NCBI RefSeq assembly: GCF_030317205.1
Contig: NZ_JASZYB010000001.1
Span: 1,550,001-1,614,000 of the forward strand
Source: Variovorax sp. J2L1-78
GTDB taxonomy: Bacteria; Pseudomonadota; Gammaproteobacteria; Burkholderiales; Burkholderiaceae_C
Direction of reading: 5' to 3'
Length of the DNA: 64,000 nt
Position 1 is the stretch's first letter. The number at the start of each line of letters is the position of its first letter. The position numbers were made by a program, and so were the translations under genes. A model generated the notes under the pieces. The model was not told the origin of the DNA. It did not search any database and saw nothing but the letters and a program-made list of their open reading frames with translations. This document shows, piece after piece, positions 26,699 to 35,297 of the stretch.

Positions 26699-28012
26699 AT
26701 GGCACAGGGACATTTGGCGCCGGGCCCCGACCAGGGCTACGACCTCGACGCCAATGACGAGACCTTGCCGGTGCTGCAGCAACTGCGCGCCCGCTACGGC
26801 GCGATCTACCGCGTTCCGTCACTGACGCGCCCTGGCGATGGCCTCGTCATCCACGACCCCGACGACATCCGCCGCGTGCTGCTGACCAACCGCGGCAACT
26901 ACGTCAAGGGCGCGGGCCTCGAACGTGTGCGGGTGCTCCTCGGGAACGGCCTGATCGTCAGCGACGGCGACCTGTGGGCGCGCCAGCGCCGCATGATCCA
27001 ACCCGCCTTCCAGGGCCAGGCGACCCGCGGCTTCGCCCCGGTGGTGCGGCAGGTCAACGCCGACCTGCTGACGCGCTGGAGCGCGCACGCCGACAGCGGC
27101 GAGCCCATCGACCTGACACACGAACTCAGCAGCGTCGCGCTCGAGATCGTGCTGCGGGCGCTGTTCAGTGCGGACTTCGACCGCCTGGTCGAGGCCGAGG
27201 GCGGCAGCCCCTTCGACCTGCTGACCGAAGAGAGCCGGCGCGATCTGCAGTTCGCGGCCCGCTTCCGCGGCCTCGCGCGTTTCGTGCGCGCCATCATCGA
27301 AACCCGCCGCCAGGAGGCGCGGGTCGAGTCCGACTGGCTCTCGATGCTGATGCAGGCGCGCGACAAGGCCAGCGGCGAGCCGATGCCGGACCGGGCCCTC
27401 CTCGACGAGGTCATGACGCTGATCGTCGCCGGCCACGAGACCACCGCCAGCACGCTCAACTGGACCTGGTACCTGCTGTCCCGGCATCCCGAAGCCGAAG
27501 CGGCACTCCACGCCGCCATCGCCCACGCGGCGCCCGCCGAAGTCGCGCCGGACCAAGCCCTGGCGACCCCCTTCGCCTCCGCAGACTACGTCGAACAGGT
27601 GCTGCAGGAAGCGCTCCGTCTCTACCCGCCGGTGTGGCTCTTCAGCCGCCGCGCCGTGCAGGACGACACCCTGGGCGGCTACCACGTCCCAGCCGGCACG
27701 GACATCTTCATCTGCCCCTACCTGCTGCACCGCGACGCGGCCCAGTGGGAGCGCCCCGAGGAATTCTTGCCGGCGCGCTTCATGCCGGATGCGGCCGCGG
27801 GCCGGCATCGCTTCGCCTACCTGCCCTTCTCGGCCGGCCCGCGCTTCTGCGTGGGTGCCGGCTTCGCCATGGCGGAGATGGCCACCCATCTGACGATGGT
27901 GGCGGAGCGCTTCCGATGGGTTCCCGTCGACGCCGAGCCCGCCGAGGCCGAATTCCAGATCAACCTGCGCACGCGCCATCCCCTGCGGATGCGGCTCGTG
28001 TCGCGCCGCTGA
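26699..28012 (+). CDS. cytochrome P450
   Basis: The 437-residue protein has the I-helix oxygen motif AGHETT, the EALR (ExxR) motif, and the heme loop FSAGPRFCVG with the ligand Cys at about residue 384. It has no N-terminal anchor, so it is a soluble bacterial P450 needing external reductase partners, none of which are next to it. It heads the operon with the acyl-AMP ligases, ACP and SPT-like enzyme. Hydroxylation of a fatty acyl or sphingoid chain is the likely role (inference). Confidence 0.93.
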   Translation: MAQGHLAPGPDQGYDLDANDETLPVLQQLRARYGAIYRVPSLTRPGDGLVIHDPDDIRRVLLTNRGNYVKGAGLERVRVLLGNGLIVSDGDLWARQRRMIQPAFQGQATRGFAPVVRQVNADLLTRWSAHADSGEPIDLTHELSSVALEIVLRALFSADFDRLVEAEGGSPFDLLTEESRRDLQFAARFRGLARFVRAIIETRRQEARVESDWLSMLMQARDKASGEPMPDRALLDEVMTLIVAGHETTASTLNWTWYLLSRHPEAEAALHAAIAHAAPAEVAPDQALATPFASADYVEQVLQEALRLYPPVWLFSRRAVQDDTLGGYHVPAGTDIFICPYLLHRDAAQWERPEEFLPARFMPDAAAGRHRFAYLPFSAGPRFCVGAGFAMAEMATHLTMVAERFRWVPVDAEPAEAEFQINLRTRHPLRMRLVSRR

Positions 28013-28032
28013 GCGGCAACCTCCTTTTCTCC

Positions 28033-29994
28033 ATGCCATTCGACACCCTCCACGCCATCCTGCCCGCCACCGCGCGCGACGACCGCCAGATCACGCTCAT
28101 CGAGGGCGACAAGGAGCAGCGCGTGCTGAGCTTCCAGCGGCTGCGCCAGCGCGCGCTCGCCGTGCTCGGCGCGCTCCAGCGCCAGTCGCTCGCGCCCGGC
28201 GACACGATGATCCTGTGCCTGGCCGACAACGAACGCTTCCTGGAAATGTTCTGGGCCTGCGTGCTGGGCGGCGTCGTCCCGGTCCCTCTCGCGCCCGGCG
28301 CCACCGATGCGCACCGCCAGAAGCTGCTGCGTGTCTTCGCGCAGCTCGGCCCGAAGGCATCGGTCTACATCGACGGCACGTCGCTGGAACGCCTCGACGG
28401 CTTCGCCGCAGCGCAGGGGCTGGCCGACCAGGCGGCGGCGCTGCGTGCCCGCGCCCTGGTTCCGGGCAGCCTCGACATCGGCGGCGAACCGGGGCAGCCC
28501 GTGTCGCCGCGTCCGGACGACCTGGCGTTCATCCAGTATTCCTCCGGCTCCACCGGTGAGCCCAAGGGCGTGCTGCTGACGCACCGCAACCTGTGCGCCA
28601 ACATCGCCGCGATCATCGAGGCCGGCGCCTTCTCGGACCGCGACGTGGCGCTCAGCTGGATGCCGCTGTCCCACGACATGGGGCTGATCGGCTTCCACCT
28701 GAACATGCTGGCCTGCGGCGCCAGCCACGCGATCATGCGCACCGACCTGTTCGCGCGGCGCCCCCTGCTCTGGCTCGACCAGGCCAGCCAGCGCCGGGCC
28801 ACGGTGCTGTGCTCGCCGAACTTCGGCTACCAGCATTACCTGCGGCAGTTCGCGCTGAAGCCGCCCCAGGGGCTGGACCTGTCGGCCGTGCGACTGATCT
28901 TCAATGGCGCCGAACCGATCTCGGCCGAGTTGTGCCGGCGTTTCACCCAGTCCATGGCACCCCATGGACTCCCGCCGAACGCCATGTTTCCGGTGTACGG
29001 GTTGGCCGAAGCCAGCCTGGCGGTGAGCTTCCCGCCCCCATCGACACCGCTGGAGACGATCGAGCTCGATCGGACAGCCCTTCGTGTCGGCGCGCCCGTG
29101 CGGGCTGCGGCACCTGGGTCGGCGCATGCCATCGAATTCGTCAAGCTCGGCCGCGCCGTGCCCGGCTGCGAGATCCGGATCGTGGACGACGCCGGCACCG
29201 GCTTGGCCGACCAGACGGTCGGCCACGTTCAGATCCGGGGCGACAACGTGTCCGGCGGTTATTTTCGCGAGGGGAGCGGTAACGGCGCATCGCGGGTGAC
29301 ACCCGGATGGCTGGACACCGGCGACCTGGGCGTGATGCTGGACGGGCAGCTCGTGATCACGGGTCGGGCCAAGGACCTGATCATCGTCAACGGACAGAAC
29401 TACTACCCGACCGATCTGGAGGAGATCGCCCAACAGGTGCCTGGCATCGAGGCCAACCGGGTGGCAGCGGTCGGGGTGCGCGACGCCAGCGAAGGCACCG
29501 AATCGGTCGCGCTGTTCGTGGTCCACCGCGGAGATCTGGCGGGCTTCGTGCCCAAAGTTCAGGCTTTGCGACGCATCATCGGCCAGCAAACCGACCTGGA
29601 ACTGAACGACATCGTGCCCGTCAGCGCCATTCCGAAGACCACCAGTGGCAAGCTGCAACGGTATGCACTGGCCCTCGCCTTCGAACAAGGCGAATTCGCT
29701 ACAATACGCTCGGAATTGGCAGGGTTTATGTCAGCGAACGCCGCGATCGAACCTGTCGAGGCAGGGCCGAAATCAACGGCCCTGCGCCTCAAGGAGATCT
29801 GCGAGCCGTTGATTCCAGACCAGCAGATCACGGTCCAAACCAACTTGCTGGAAATCAACCTCAAATCGCTCACCCTGGCGCGCATCCATGAAGCGATCGA
29901 GCGCGAATTCCCCCAGCGGATCGAGGTCACGGATCTTTTCGATTACCCGACGCTGGAGCAGCTGGCGAAACTTCTGGATGAAACCCAGACCTGA
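28033..29994 (+). CDS. fatty-acyl-AMP ligase with C-terminal carrier domain
   Basis: The 653-residue protein has the adenylation domain of fatty-acyl-AMP ligases (residues about 1-565): IQYSSGSTGEPKGVLLTHRN, VYGLAEASLAVSF, GWLDTGDLG and KTTSGKLQR. A carrier domain (about 575-650) follows, with NLLEINLKSLTLARI. The phosphopantetheine Ser (about S612) is preceded by Lys where GxDS is usual. It activates a fatty acid and may load its own carrier arm. The start ATG 28033 is 20 bases after the P450 stop, with no clear Shine-Dalgarno. Confidence 0.88.
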   Translation: MPFDTLHAILPATARDDRQITLIEGDKEQRVLSFQRLRQRALAVLGALQRQSLAPGDTMILCLADNERFLEMFWACVLGGVVPVPLAPGATDAHRQKLLRVFAQLGPKASVYIDGTSLERLDGFAAAQGLADQAAALRARALVPGSLDIGGEPGQPVSPRPDDLAFIQYSSGSTGEPKGVLLTHRNLCANIAAIIEAGAFSDRDVALSWMPLSHDMGLIGFHLNMLACGASHAIMRTDLFARRPLLWLDQASQRRATVLCSPNFGYQHYLRQFALKPPQGLDLSAVRLIFNGAEPISAELCRRFTQSMAPHGLPPNAMFPVYGLAEASLAVSFPPPSTPLETIELDRTALRVGAPVRAAAPGSAHAIEFVKLGRAVPGCEIRIVDDAGTGLADQTVGHVQIRGDNVSGGYFREGSGNGASRVTPGWLDTGDLGVMLDGQLVITGRAKDLIIVNGQNYYPTDLEEIAQQVPGIEANRVAAVGVRDASEGTESVALFVVHRGDLAGFVPKVQALRRIIGQQTDLELNDIVPVSAIPKTTSGKLQRYALALAFEQGEFATIRSELAGFMSANAAIEPVEAGPKSTALRLKEICEPLIPDQQITVQTNLLEINLKSLTLARIHEAIEREFPQRIEVTDLFDYPTLEQLAKLLDETQT

Positions 29995-30098
29995 TCACTG
30001 TGCATAACATTTATGACAGTCTGATGTTTGCGGATTTTTCAATCCCGCAGATCTTGAATTTCTTCCATGGGGCACGCAGCTTGCGAATGGCCCAAACC

Positions 30099-30118
30099 GT
30101 ACAGTACTGTACAGTACA
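30099..30118. repeat. four tandem GTACW pentamers forming overlapping palindromes
   Basis: In the 218-base gap between the two acyl-AMP ligase genes the sequence GTACA GTACT GTACA GTACA runs 30099-30118. It creates two overlapping perfect 14-bp palindromes (30099-30112 and 30104-30117). A TTATAG/TATAGA -10-like hexamer lies at 30126-30132, which puts the repeats in the -35 region. An activator or repressor site for the second ligase-ACP-SPT operon is the likely meaning. Confidence 0.6.
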
Positions 30119-30212
30119 GCCCAAGTTATAGAGTGAAGCAGTGCATGCCCAATATGTTGTGTTCTAGCGTTCTCCCGAGAGTTCAGGGGCACGAGAAGCG
30201 GGGGGGTGCACG

Positions 30213-32036
30213 GTGACGCAAGCAATGCTCCTCGATACGGCACCGACGCCGACGGCCAGCGGCCTTGCGCTGCGCAGCGCGGTCTTCTCCACCCTGACCG
30301 AAGCCCTGGACTACGCCGCGACCGGCGAGACCGGGTTCAACTACTACGACGGACGCGACAAGCTCTCGGCCGTTCTGCCCTACCGCGAACTGCGTCGCCG
30401 CGCCCTCGAGATGTCGCGTCGCCTGGCGCCGCTCGGCCGCGGTAAGCGGTTGGCCCTGGTCGCCCACACGCACCCCGACTTCGCCGTGATGTTCTACGCG
30501 TGCCAGTACGCCGGCTTGGTGCCCGTGCCGCTGCCGGCCGCCGTGCACCTGGGCGGCCGCGAGGCCTACGTTCGCCACCTGCGCCAGCTGATGCGCGACT
30601 GCCAGGCCGTCGCCGCCTTCGCCCCGTCCGAATTCGTCGGCTTCCTAAACGAGGCCAGCGAAGGCCTGCCGCTCACGCTGTCCGGCACCCTGGACGACTT
30701 CCTGGCACTGGATGCCCAGGAAAAGCTGCCGCCGCCGCCCGTGTCGACCGACCTGGCCTACCTGCAGTACACCTCGGGCAGCACCCGCTTCCCGCGCGGC
30801 ACCATGATCACGCAGGCCGCGGTCATGGCCAACCTCAGCGCCATCTTCAACCATGGCTTCGCGCTCACCGCGGACGATCGTTTCTGCTCCTGGCTGCCGC
30901 ACTACCACGACATGGGTCTGGTGGGCATCGTGCTGGGATGCATGGCGACGCAACGCTCGGTCGACTACCTGCCGACGCGCGAGTTCGCGATGCGCCCGCG
31001 CCTCTGGCTCAAGCTGATCTCGCGCAACCGCTGCACGATCTCGTACAGCCCGCCCTTTGGCTACACGCTGTGCGCCCGACGCCTGCGTCCGGCGGATATC
31101 GAGGCACTCGACCTGTCCTCCTGGCGCATCGCCGGTGTGGGCGCCGAGATGATCCATCCCGAGTCCCTGCGGCAGGTGGCCGAGATCCTGGCGCCGGCCG
31201 GCTTCGACGAACGCGCCTTCCTGCCCAGCTACGGCATGGCGGAGTGCGCGCTGGGCGTGAGCTTCACCCCCGTGGGCAGCGGCCCGCACAGCGATTTGAT
31301 CGACATCGACCGGCTGTCCCGCACGGGCGAGGCGCGTCCGCCGATCGAGGGCGAAGCCGCCGTCAAGGGCAAGGCCTTCATCGACTGCGGCCGGCCGCTG
31401 CCGGGCTTCGAGGTCGAAGTGCGAGGCGACCGGGGCAACGTGCTGCCCGAACGCCGGTGCGGCGCCATCTATCTGCGCGGCCCCAGTGTGATGTCGGGCT
31501 ACTTCGGCAATCCCGAGGCCACGCAAGAGGTGCTGTCGGACGATGGCTGGCTCAACACCGGCGACCTGGGCTATTTCGCCGACGGTTCGTTGTTCGTCAC
31601 CGGTCGCGCCAAGGACCTGATGATCATCAAGGGCCGCAACATCTGGCCGCAGGACCTCGAGTACCTGGCCGAACAGCAGCCCGAAGTCCGGCCGACCGAT
31701 GCGTCCGCCTTCACGGTCGCGGACGAGGACGAGAACGAAACCGCGGTGCTGGTCGTGCAGTGCCGGGAAGCCGACCCGATCAAGCTCGCGTCGCTGTCGG
31801 TGCGCCTGAAGCAGGCGATCCACGCCGAATTCGGCATCCATTGCCTGATCGAACTGGTGCCGCCGCACACCCTGCCGCGCACCTCGTCGGGCAAGCTGTC
31901 GCGCAGCATGGCGCGCAGCGATTTCCTCAAGCGCTGCGGCGAGGAGCCGCAGGTCGGCTTCGTCAAGGACGATGCACGCGTCCAGACGCAGCACGCGAGC
32001 ATCGGCCGCGACATTGCCCTGACGACCCCTGATTGA
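30213..32036 (+). CDS. fatty-acyl-AMP ligase (stand-alone)
   Basis: The 607-residue protein is a fatty-acyl-AMP ligase with YTSGSTRFPRGTMITQ, LPHYHDMGLVG, PSYGMAECALGVSF, GWLNTGDLGYF and RTSSGKLSR. There is no carrier domain. It should activate a long-chain fatty acid as acyl-AMP and pass it to the separate ACP encoded 10 bases downstream. GTG 30213 follows a G-rich Shine-Dalgarno; ATG 30225 is an alternative. A ligase next to ACP and serine palmitoyltransferase is also the arrangement known from Caulobacter sphingolipid genes. Confidence 0.9.
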   Translation: MTQAMLLDTAPTPTASGLALRSAVFSTLTEALDYAATGETGFNYYDGRDKLSAVLPYRELRRRALEMSRRLAPLGRGKRLALVAHTHPDFAVMFYACQYAGLVPVPLPAAVHLGGREAYVRHLRQLMRDCQAVAAFAPSEFVGFLNEASEGLPLTLSGTLDDFLALDAQEKLPPPPVSTDLAYLQYTSGSTRFPRGTMITQAAVMANLSAIFNHGFALTADDRFCSWLPHYHDMGLVGIVLGCMATQRSVDYLPTREFAMRPRLWLKLISRNRCTISYSPPFGYTLCARRLRPADIEALDLSSWRIAGVGAEMIHPESLRQVAEILAPAGFDERAFLPSYGMAECALGVSFTPVGSGPHSDLIDIDRLSRTGEARPPIEGEAAVKGKAFIDCGRPLPGFEVEVRGDRGNVLPERRCGAIYLRGPSVMSGYFGNPEATQEVLSDDGWLNTGDLGYFADGSLFVTGRAKDLMIIKGRNIWPQDLEYLAEQQPEVRPTDASAFTVADEDENETAVLVVQCREADPIKLASLSVRLKQAIHAEFGIHCLIELVPPHTLPRTSSGKLSRSMARSDFLKRCGEEPQVGFVKDDARVQTQHASIGRDIALTTPD

Positions 32037-32046
32037 GCCTTCCCCC

Positions 32047-32304
32047 GTGACCGAATTGAATCTGGCAACCATCGAAAGCGCCATCCGCGAAGCCCTCGAA
32101 GCGATCCGTCCCGGCACGGCGGGCCTGGGCGGCGACGCCGACCTCATGCAGGAGGCCGACCTCGACTCGATCGGCGTGATGGACCTCGTCATGGAGATCG
32201 AGGACCGCCTCGACCTGTCGATCCCGGTGGAAACGCTGGCCCAGGCGCACACCATCAACGGGCTGCGCGCCGGCATCGCCCAGCTGACCGGCGGTGCGGC
32301 GTGA
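32047..32304 (+). CDS. dedicated acyl carrier protein
   Basis: The 85-residue acidic protein has the carrier motif EADLDSIGVMDLVMEIEDRLD with the phosphopantetheine Ser at S41. It is not the housekeeping AcpP (LGADSLD). It starts with GTG and its stop overlaps the SPT-like start by GTGA, so carrier and condensing enzyme are co-translated. This strongly suggests that the SPT-like enzyme uses an acyl-ACP supplied by the preceding ligase. Confidence 0.93.
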   Translation: MTELNLATIESAIREALEAIRPGTAGLGGDADLMQEADLDSIGVMDLVMEIEDRLDLSIPVETLAQAHTINGLRAGIAQLTGGAA

Positions 32305-33482
32305 GTCTTCTGAACAAGTTCGGCGCGCAGCGCCAGCTCCAGACGAGCCTGGACGCGATGGGCGGCGTGGCACCGATCGCGACGCCGATGGACGAGATCC
32401 ATTCGGCCACCTCTGCCACCATCGGCGGGCGCCGCATGGTGCTCGCGGGGACCAACAACTACCTGGGCCTGACCTACGACGCGGCCTGCCGGGCCGCCGC
32501 CATCGAGGCCATCGAAACCCAGGGCACCGGTTCCACCGGTTCACGCATGGCCAGCGGCAACTACGCCGGCCACCGTGCACTGGAGCGTGCGCTGGCCGAC
32601 GCCGTCGGCTGGCCGTCCTGCATCGTCTTCTCCACCGGCTACCAGACCAACCTCGGCGTGATCTCCGCGCTGGCCGACACCGGCGACTACCTGCTGGTCG
32701 ATGCCGACAGCCATGCCAGCATCCACGACGGCTGCCGGTTGAGCAACGCCACCACCATCCGGTTCCGGCACAACGACCCCGAGAACCTCGACCGCCGCCT
32801 CGCGCGGCTCGGCGATGATGCGCACCGTGCGTTGATCGTGGTCGAGGGCGTCTACAGCACCCTCGGCGACCGTGCGCCGTTGAAGGAAATCGCCGAGATC
32901 AAGCGGCGCTACGGCGCCTGGCTGCTGGTCGACGAGGCGCATTCCTTCGGCGTCTTCGGTGAACGCGGCCTCGGGCTGTCGGAAGAACTGGGCGTGCTCG
33001 ACGACGTCGACTTCATCGTCGGCACCTTCTCCAAGAGCCTGGGTGGCGTTGGTGGCTTCTGCATCGGCCGGCACGCGGAACTCGAATACGTGCGGATGGT
33101 GAGCCGCCCCTACATCTTCACGGCGTCCTCGTCGCCGCCCTCGATCGCGGCGACGCGCGAAGCACTGCGCCAGATGCTGGCCGGCCATGCGTTGCGCGAA
33201 CGGCTGTGGCGGCACGCCGAACGCCTCTACGCCGAGGCCTCGAAGCTCGGCTACCGGTTGGGCACCACGACGCCCGGCCCGGTCGCCGCGTTGGTCTTCA
33301 CCGAGCGTGCCGAAGCGCAGGCACTGTGGCAGTCGCTGCTGGACAGCGGCATCTACACCAACCTGATGATCCCGCCTGCCACGCCCGCCGGCCTGAGCCT
33401 GGTGCGCATCAGCCTCAGCGCGGCGCACAGCGACGACGACATCGGGCACATCATCGCCGCGCTGGCCAGCGCGCGACGCTGA
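32301..33482 (+). CDS. spt: serine palmitoyltransferase-like alpha-oxoamine synthase
   Basis: The 393-residue PLP enzyme has GTGSTGSRMASGNYAGH, VDADSHASIHDGC, VDEAHSFGVFGERG and GTFSKSLGGVGGF. H138, D211, H214 and the PLP lysine K245 line up, 20-21 residues earlier, with the catalytic residues known in Sphingomonas serine palmitoyltransferase. The segment RPYIFTASSSPPSIAAT also matches SPT better than KBL or AONS. It condenses an acyl thioester with an amino acid, expected to be serine, to give 3-ketosphinganine. No membrane segment is seen, as in other bacterial SPTs. Confidence 0.88.
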   Translation: MSLLNKFGAQRQLQTSLDAMGGVAPIATPMDEIHSATSATIGGRRMVLAGTNNYLGLTYDAACRAAAIEAIETQGTGSTGSRMASGNYAGHRALERALADAVGWPSCIVFSTGYQTNLGVISALADTGDYLLVDADSHASIHDGCRLSNATTIRFRHNDPENLDRRLARLGDDAHRALIVVEGVYSTLGDRAPLKEIAEIKRRYGAWLLVDEAHSFGVFGERGLGLSEELGVLDDVDFIVGTFSKSLGGVGGFCIGRHAELEYVRMVSRPYIFTASSSPPSIAATREALRQMLAGHALRERLWRHAERLYAEASKLGYRLGTTTPGPVAALVFTERAEAQALWQSLLDSGIYTNLMIPPATPAGLSLVRISLSAAHSDDDIGHIIAALASARR

Positions 33483-33501
33483 GTATTCAAGGCCCCCCAT
33501 C

Positions 33502-34344
33502 ATGTCCCAGCGCCGCTTCGCCGTCGTCACGACCTGCCATGCAGCCGGTTACGAGAACTACGGGCGGACCATGGTCGAGACCTTTCTGGACCACTGGCCA
33601 CACGATGTGCCGTTGATGCTCTACCACGAGGGTTTTGTACCGCCGTCGGCACCGGGGCGCATTGAGGTGCACGACCTGAACGCCGCGAGCCCCGAACTGG
33701 TCGCGTTCAAGGCGCGGCATCGTGACAATCCCCGCGCCATCGGCCAATGGCGCCCACGCCGGCGTCTGCGCATCGGCCCGCTGTCGATCCCGCTGCCGTG
33801 GCGCGTCAAGAAGGCGGGCTACCGCTGGGACGCGGTGCGCTTCTCGCACAAGAGCTATGCGATCTTCGACGCCGCGCGCCGCACCGATGCGGACGCGCTC
33901 ATCTGGATCGACGCCGACACCCGTTTCTTCGCCGACGTCGACGTGGCCGAGCTGGCCGCAATGATGCCGCCGGACAGCGCCGTGTCCTGCCTGCGCCGCC
34001 CGAACCATACCGAGTGCGGCTTCGTGGTCTACAACCTGCGACATCCGGAGACGCGACGCCTGCTGGCCGAGTTCGAGGCGATGTACAACAAGGACCTGCT
34101 CTTCGCCGAGTACGAGTACCACGACTCCTACCTCTTCGACGTGGTGCGCGAACGCGCCGAAGCGCGCGGTGCCCACACGCACGACATCGCCGAAGGCGCC
34201 GGCTGGCAGGCCTCGCATGTGCTGATCAATTCGCGCCTCGGCCGCTTCATGGACCACATGAAGGGCGACCGCAAGATCGACGGCAAGAGCCGCACGGACG
34301 ATCTGTTGGTCGCGCGCGACGAAGCCTACTGGCAGCGGCGCTAG
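33502..34344 (+). CDS. GT-A-like glycosyltransferase-type protein
   Basis: The 280-residue protein starts FAVVTTCHAAGYENYGRTMVETF and has the DxD-type metal motif IWIDADTRFF (D137, D139), so it has a GT-A nucleotide-sugar fold. GFVVYNLRHPETRRLLAEFEAMY follows. No membrane segment is present. It lies 19 bases after the SPT-like gene and 43 bases before another GT-A-like gene. It may glycosylate the lipid made here; donor and acceptor cannot be told from sequence. Confidence 0.7.
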   Translation: MSQRRFAVVTTCHAAGYENYGRTMVETFLDHWPHDVPLMLYHEGFVPPSAPGRIEVHDLNAASPELVAFKARHRDNPRAIGQWRPRRRLRIGPLSIPLPWRVKKAGYRWDAVRFSHKSYAIFDAARRTDADALIWIDADTRFFADVDVAELAAMMPPDSAVSCLRRPNHTECGFVVYNLRHPETRRLLAEFEAMYNKDLLFAEYEYHDSYLFDVVRERAEARGAHTHDIAEGAGWQASHVLINSRLGRFMDHMKGDRKIDGKSRTDDLLVARDEAYWQRR

Positions 34345-34387
34345 CACGCGCGGTCGGCGGCAGCCGGGACAGCGGTGAAAATACGGC

Positions 34388-35272
34388 ATGCGCAACGCCG
34401 TTTTCATCCACACCAACCCCAAGCAGATCGTCGGCGCCCTGGTGGCGCAACACGCGTTGCGCAGCCGCAGCGCCGCGCCGGAGCGCTTCGACGTGCGCAT
34501 CCTCCAGACGACGGACTTCCCGGCCTTCGAGCGCTTCGAGGGCCGCCGCTACCTGCGCGAAGGCCAGCAGGTGCTGTGGCGCAACGACGATCTGCAGTCG
34601 TTCACACCGCTGCGCTTCGCCGTGCCCGAGCAGATGGGCTACGCCGGCCGCGCGGTGCTGATCGACCCCGACATCTTCGCGCTCGGTGACATCAACGCGC
34701 TGCTCGAGCGCGACATGGGCGGTGCCGCCGTGATGGCGCGGCAGATGGACGGCGACTTCCGCCGCCCGCTGCATTACGCGTCGAGCGTGATGCTGATGGA
34801 CTGCGCGCGCCTCACGCACTGGCAGTGGGAGGCGGACTTCGAGCGCACCTTCCGCGGCGAGCGCGACTACCGCGATTGGATGTGGCTGCTGCTCGAGCCG
34901 CCTGGCAGCGTCGCGCCGCTGGAGCCCGAGTGGAACGACTTCGACCGGCTCACGCCGCAGACGAAGCTGCTGCACAACACCCATCGCCGCACGCAGCCGT
35001 GGAAGACCGGCCTGCCCTCGGATTTCACGCCGCGCGGCACCACGCTCACCTCGCGCGCCGGCATCTGGCTGCGCAAGCTGACGGGGCGCGGTGCCGGTCG
35101 CTACCGCCGGCATCCCGACCCGGCGCAGGAAAAGCTGTTTTTCCGGATGCTGGGCGAGTGCCTGGACAACGGGTCGATCGACCGTGCCCTGCTCGAGGCG
35201 GAGATCGCGCGCGGCCATGTGCGCAGGGATGCGATGGACTGCGTGGCCCGCGCCGCGCACGCCATCGCCTGA
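34388..35272 (+). CDS. GT8-like glycosyltransferase-type protein
   Basis: The 294-residue protein has an N-terminal nucleotide-binding region and the metal motif RAVLIDPDIFALGDI (D93, D95), as in GT8-type enzymes. SSVMLMDCARLTHW and KLLHNTHRRTQPW follow. A polar C-terminal stretch of about 90 residues ends the protein. It is probably a partner of the preceding GT-A-like protein. It ends 25 bases from the convergent ELM1-like gene. Confidence 0.65.
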   Translation: MRNAVFIHTNPKQIVGALVAQHALRSRSAAPERFDVRILQTTDFPAFERFEGRRYLREGQQVLWRNDDLQSFTPLRFAVPEQMGYAGRAVLIDPDIFALGDINALLERDMGGAAVMARQMDGDFRRPLHYASSVMLMDCARLTHWQWEADFERTFRGERDYRDWMWLLLEPPGSVAPLEPEWNDFDRLTPQTKLLHNTHRRTQPWKTGLPSDFTPRGTTLTSRAGIWLRKLTGRGAGRYRRHPDPAQEKLFFRMLGECLDNGSIDRALLEAEIARGHVRRDAMDCVARAAHAIA

Positions 35273-35297
35273 GCACCGGCTGCCCGATCGAGCCCGA

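Noticed and set aside
29690..29710. TACAAT -10-like hexamer inside the fused ligase gene
   Set aside because: It lies within coding sequence between two domains and no -35 box matches; likely chance.
28033..29994. Whether the fused ligase-carrier protein starts a polyketide or non-ribosomal peptide cluster
   Set aside because: No ketosynthase, condensation or thioesterase domain occurs in the window; the SPT-like, GNAT and CDP-lipid genes explain the ligases better.
32301..33482. Assignment of the alpha-oxoamine synthase as BioF or KBL
   Set aside because: No other biotin genes or threonine dehydrogenase nearby; motif context and the coupled ACP favour serine palmitoyltransferase.
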